Assembly (NCBI GenBank): GCA_002694345.1
Contig: NZLV01000216.1
Coordinates: 1-6,318, forward strand
Source: Maricaulis sp.
GTDB lineage: Bacteria; Pseudomonadota; Alphaproteobacteria; Caulobacterales; Maricaulaceae
Direction of reading: 5' to 3'
DNA length: 6,318 bases
This document shows, in pieces, positions 5,690-6,318 of this stretch. The notes under the pieces were generated by a model. That model saw only the letters and a list, made by a program, of their open reading frames with translations. It did not search any database and had not been told where the DNA came from. A program made the translations under genes and the position numbers. How positions within the stretch are numbered: position 1 is the stretch's first letter; every line of letters starts with the position of its first letter.

Positions 5690-6318
5690 ATGCAACTGAA
5701 TTTCGACCGGCGAGTCGCCGACAGCCTTCCAAAATCCTGGGTCGACCACGCGCCAGCGGGGCTGCGCCCCTATCTGCGCCTGGCGCGCTATGACCGGCCG
5801 ATCGGCTTCTGGCTGCTCGCCCTGCCCTGCTGGATGGGTCTGCTGCTGGCCCGGACCGGCGACAGCCTCGGCTGGGTCGACCTGCACTTCGCCATCCTGT
5901 TCGCCATTGGCGCCATCGCCATGCGCGGCGCAGGCTGTACCTATAATGATATTGTCGACCGGGATCTGGACGCGCAGGTCGCGCGCACGGCTGACCGGCC
6001 CCTGGCCGCCGGAACGGTATCGCTGAAACAGGCCTGGTTGTTTCTGGCCGCGCAATGTGCGGTCGGCCTGATCGTGCTGGTGCAGCTGCCACTGCTGGCC
6101 ATCAGCGTCGGCCTGGCCTCGCTGCTCCTGGTGGCCGCCTACCCCTTCATGAAACGCATCACCTGGTGGCCCCAGGCCTGGCTTGGCCTGACCTTCAACT
6201 GGGGTATCCCGGTCGCCTATACAGCCGCCGCCGGCACGTTCGACCTGGCCGCCCTGGCGCTCTATGCCGCCGCGGTGTTCTGGACGCTGGGCTATGACAC
6301 GATCTACGCCCACCAGGA
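5690..6318 (+). CDS. ubiA: 4-hydroxybenzoate polyprenyltransferase, N-terminal two thirds (3' end outside window)
   Basis: The frame runs from ATG 5690 to the window edge, giving 209 complete codons; the family is about 300 residues. UbiA is an inner-membrane prenyltransferase that attaches the polyprenyl tail to 4-hydroxybenzoate, the second step of ubiquinone synthesis. The N terminus ends in RPYLRLARYDRPIGFWLL (26-43), typical of UbiA. The first Asp-rich, Mg-diphosphate-binding motif is N86-D-I-V-D-R-D-L-D94 followed by RTADRPLAAG (99-108). The second begins D203-TIYAHQ at the edge, with the first two bases of a likely Asp210 codon. Between them lie several hydrophobic helices (roughly 66-82, 113-131, 134-150 and 160-180). 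No clear ribosome binding site precedes ATG 5690. The frame stays open upstream through TTG 5660 and GTG 5633, so a longer N terminus is possible, but the recognisable homology starts after the ATG. Confidence 0.93.
   Translation, partial: MQLNFDRRVADSLPKSWVDHAPAGLRPYLRLARYDRPIGFWLLALPCWMGLLLARTGDSLGWVDLHFAILFAIGAIAMRGAGCTYNDIVDRDLDAQVARTADRPLAAGTVSLKQAWLFLAAQCAVGLIVLVQLPLLAISVGLASLLLVAAYPFMKRITWWPQAWLGLTFNWGIPVAYTAAAGTFDLAALALYAAAVFWTLGYDTIYAHQ

Noticed and set aside
5613..6092. Upstream extension of the rsmE frame to 6092, adding about 160 residues
   Set aside because: The extension is antisense to ubiA, is Arg/Pro/Ala rich, and lies outside the RsmE homology, which begins at ATG 5612.
5522..6313. 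263-codon minus-strand ORF opposite ubiA
   Set aside because: It is a shadow of ubiA that also overlaps the rsmE start; no recognisable motif.

Overview
The window is GC-rich and tightly packed. Its genes resemble those of an alphaproteobacterium, most likely from the Caulobacterales/Maricaulales group (a Maricaulis- or Hyphomonas-like bacterium). The basis for this is a TonB-dependent receptor tail, a plant-type (alphaproteobacterial) glutamate-cysteine ligase, a long-form POT peptide transporter, and a ubiA / rsmE / gshA neighbourhood that I recall as common in that class. The assignment rests on protein recognition only; no marker gene such as rRNA is present.

Layout: 1-288 (+) is the C-terminal end of an outer-membrane TonB-dependent receptor, closed by a GC-rich hairpin. 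The 180 bases from 289 to 468 hold that hairpin, a possible 31-codon leader ORF and a weak promoter candidate. 469-1365 (+) encodes an exported two-lobed aspartic protease of the retropepsin/pepsin fold. A 13-bp bidirectional terminator at 1392-1421 separates it from a convergent gene at 1443-3257 (-), a proton-coupled oligopeptide transporter (POT/PTR2). 3372-4748 (-) is gshA (glutamate-cysteine ligase) and 4845-5612 (-) is rsmE (16S rRNA U1498 methyltransferase). 5690-6318 (+) is the start of ubiA (4-hydroxybenzoate polyprenyltransferase), which runs off the right edge and diverges from rsmE.

How the genes relate: rsmE and gshA share a strand and could be partly co-transcribed, but a good sigma70-type promoter candidate lies directly in front of gshA. 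They are housekeeping genes for ribosome modification and glutathione synthesis. ubiA starts the membrane branch of ubiquinone synthesis from the divergent intergenic region. The peptide transporter, the TonB-dependent receptor and the secreted protease would suit a marine heterotroph that uses peptides, but no operon links them.

I see no mobile element, CRISPR array, tRNA or rRNA, phage gene or clear novel multi-gene system. The most interesting details are inside single proteins: a periplasmic insert of about 75 residues in the peptide transporter, an internally duplicated aspartic protease with both catalytic motifs in one chain, and a Cys116/Cys336 pair in GshA at exactly the spacing of the plant redox-switch disulfide.
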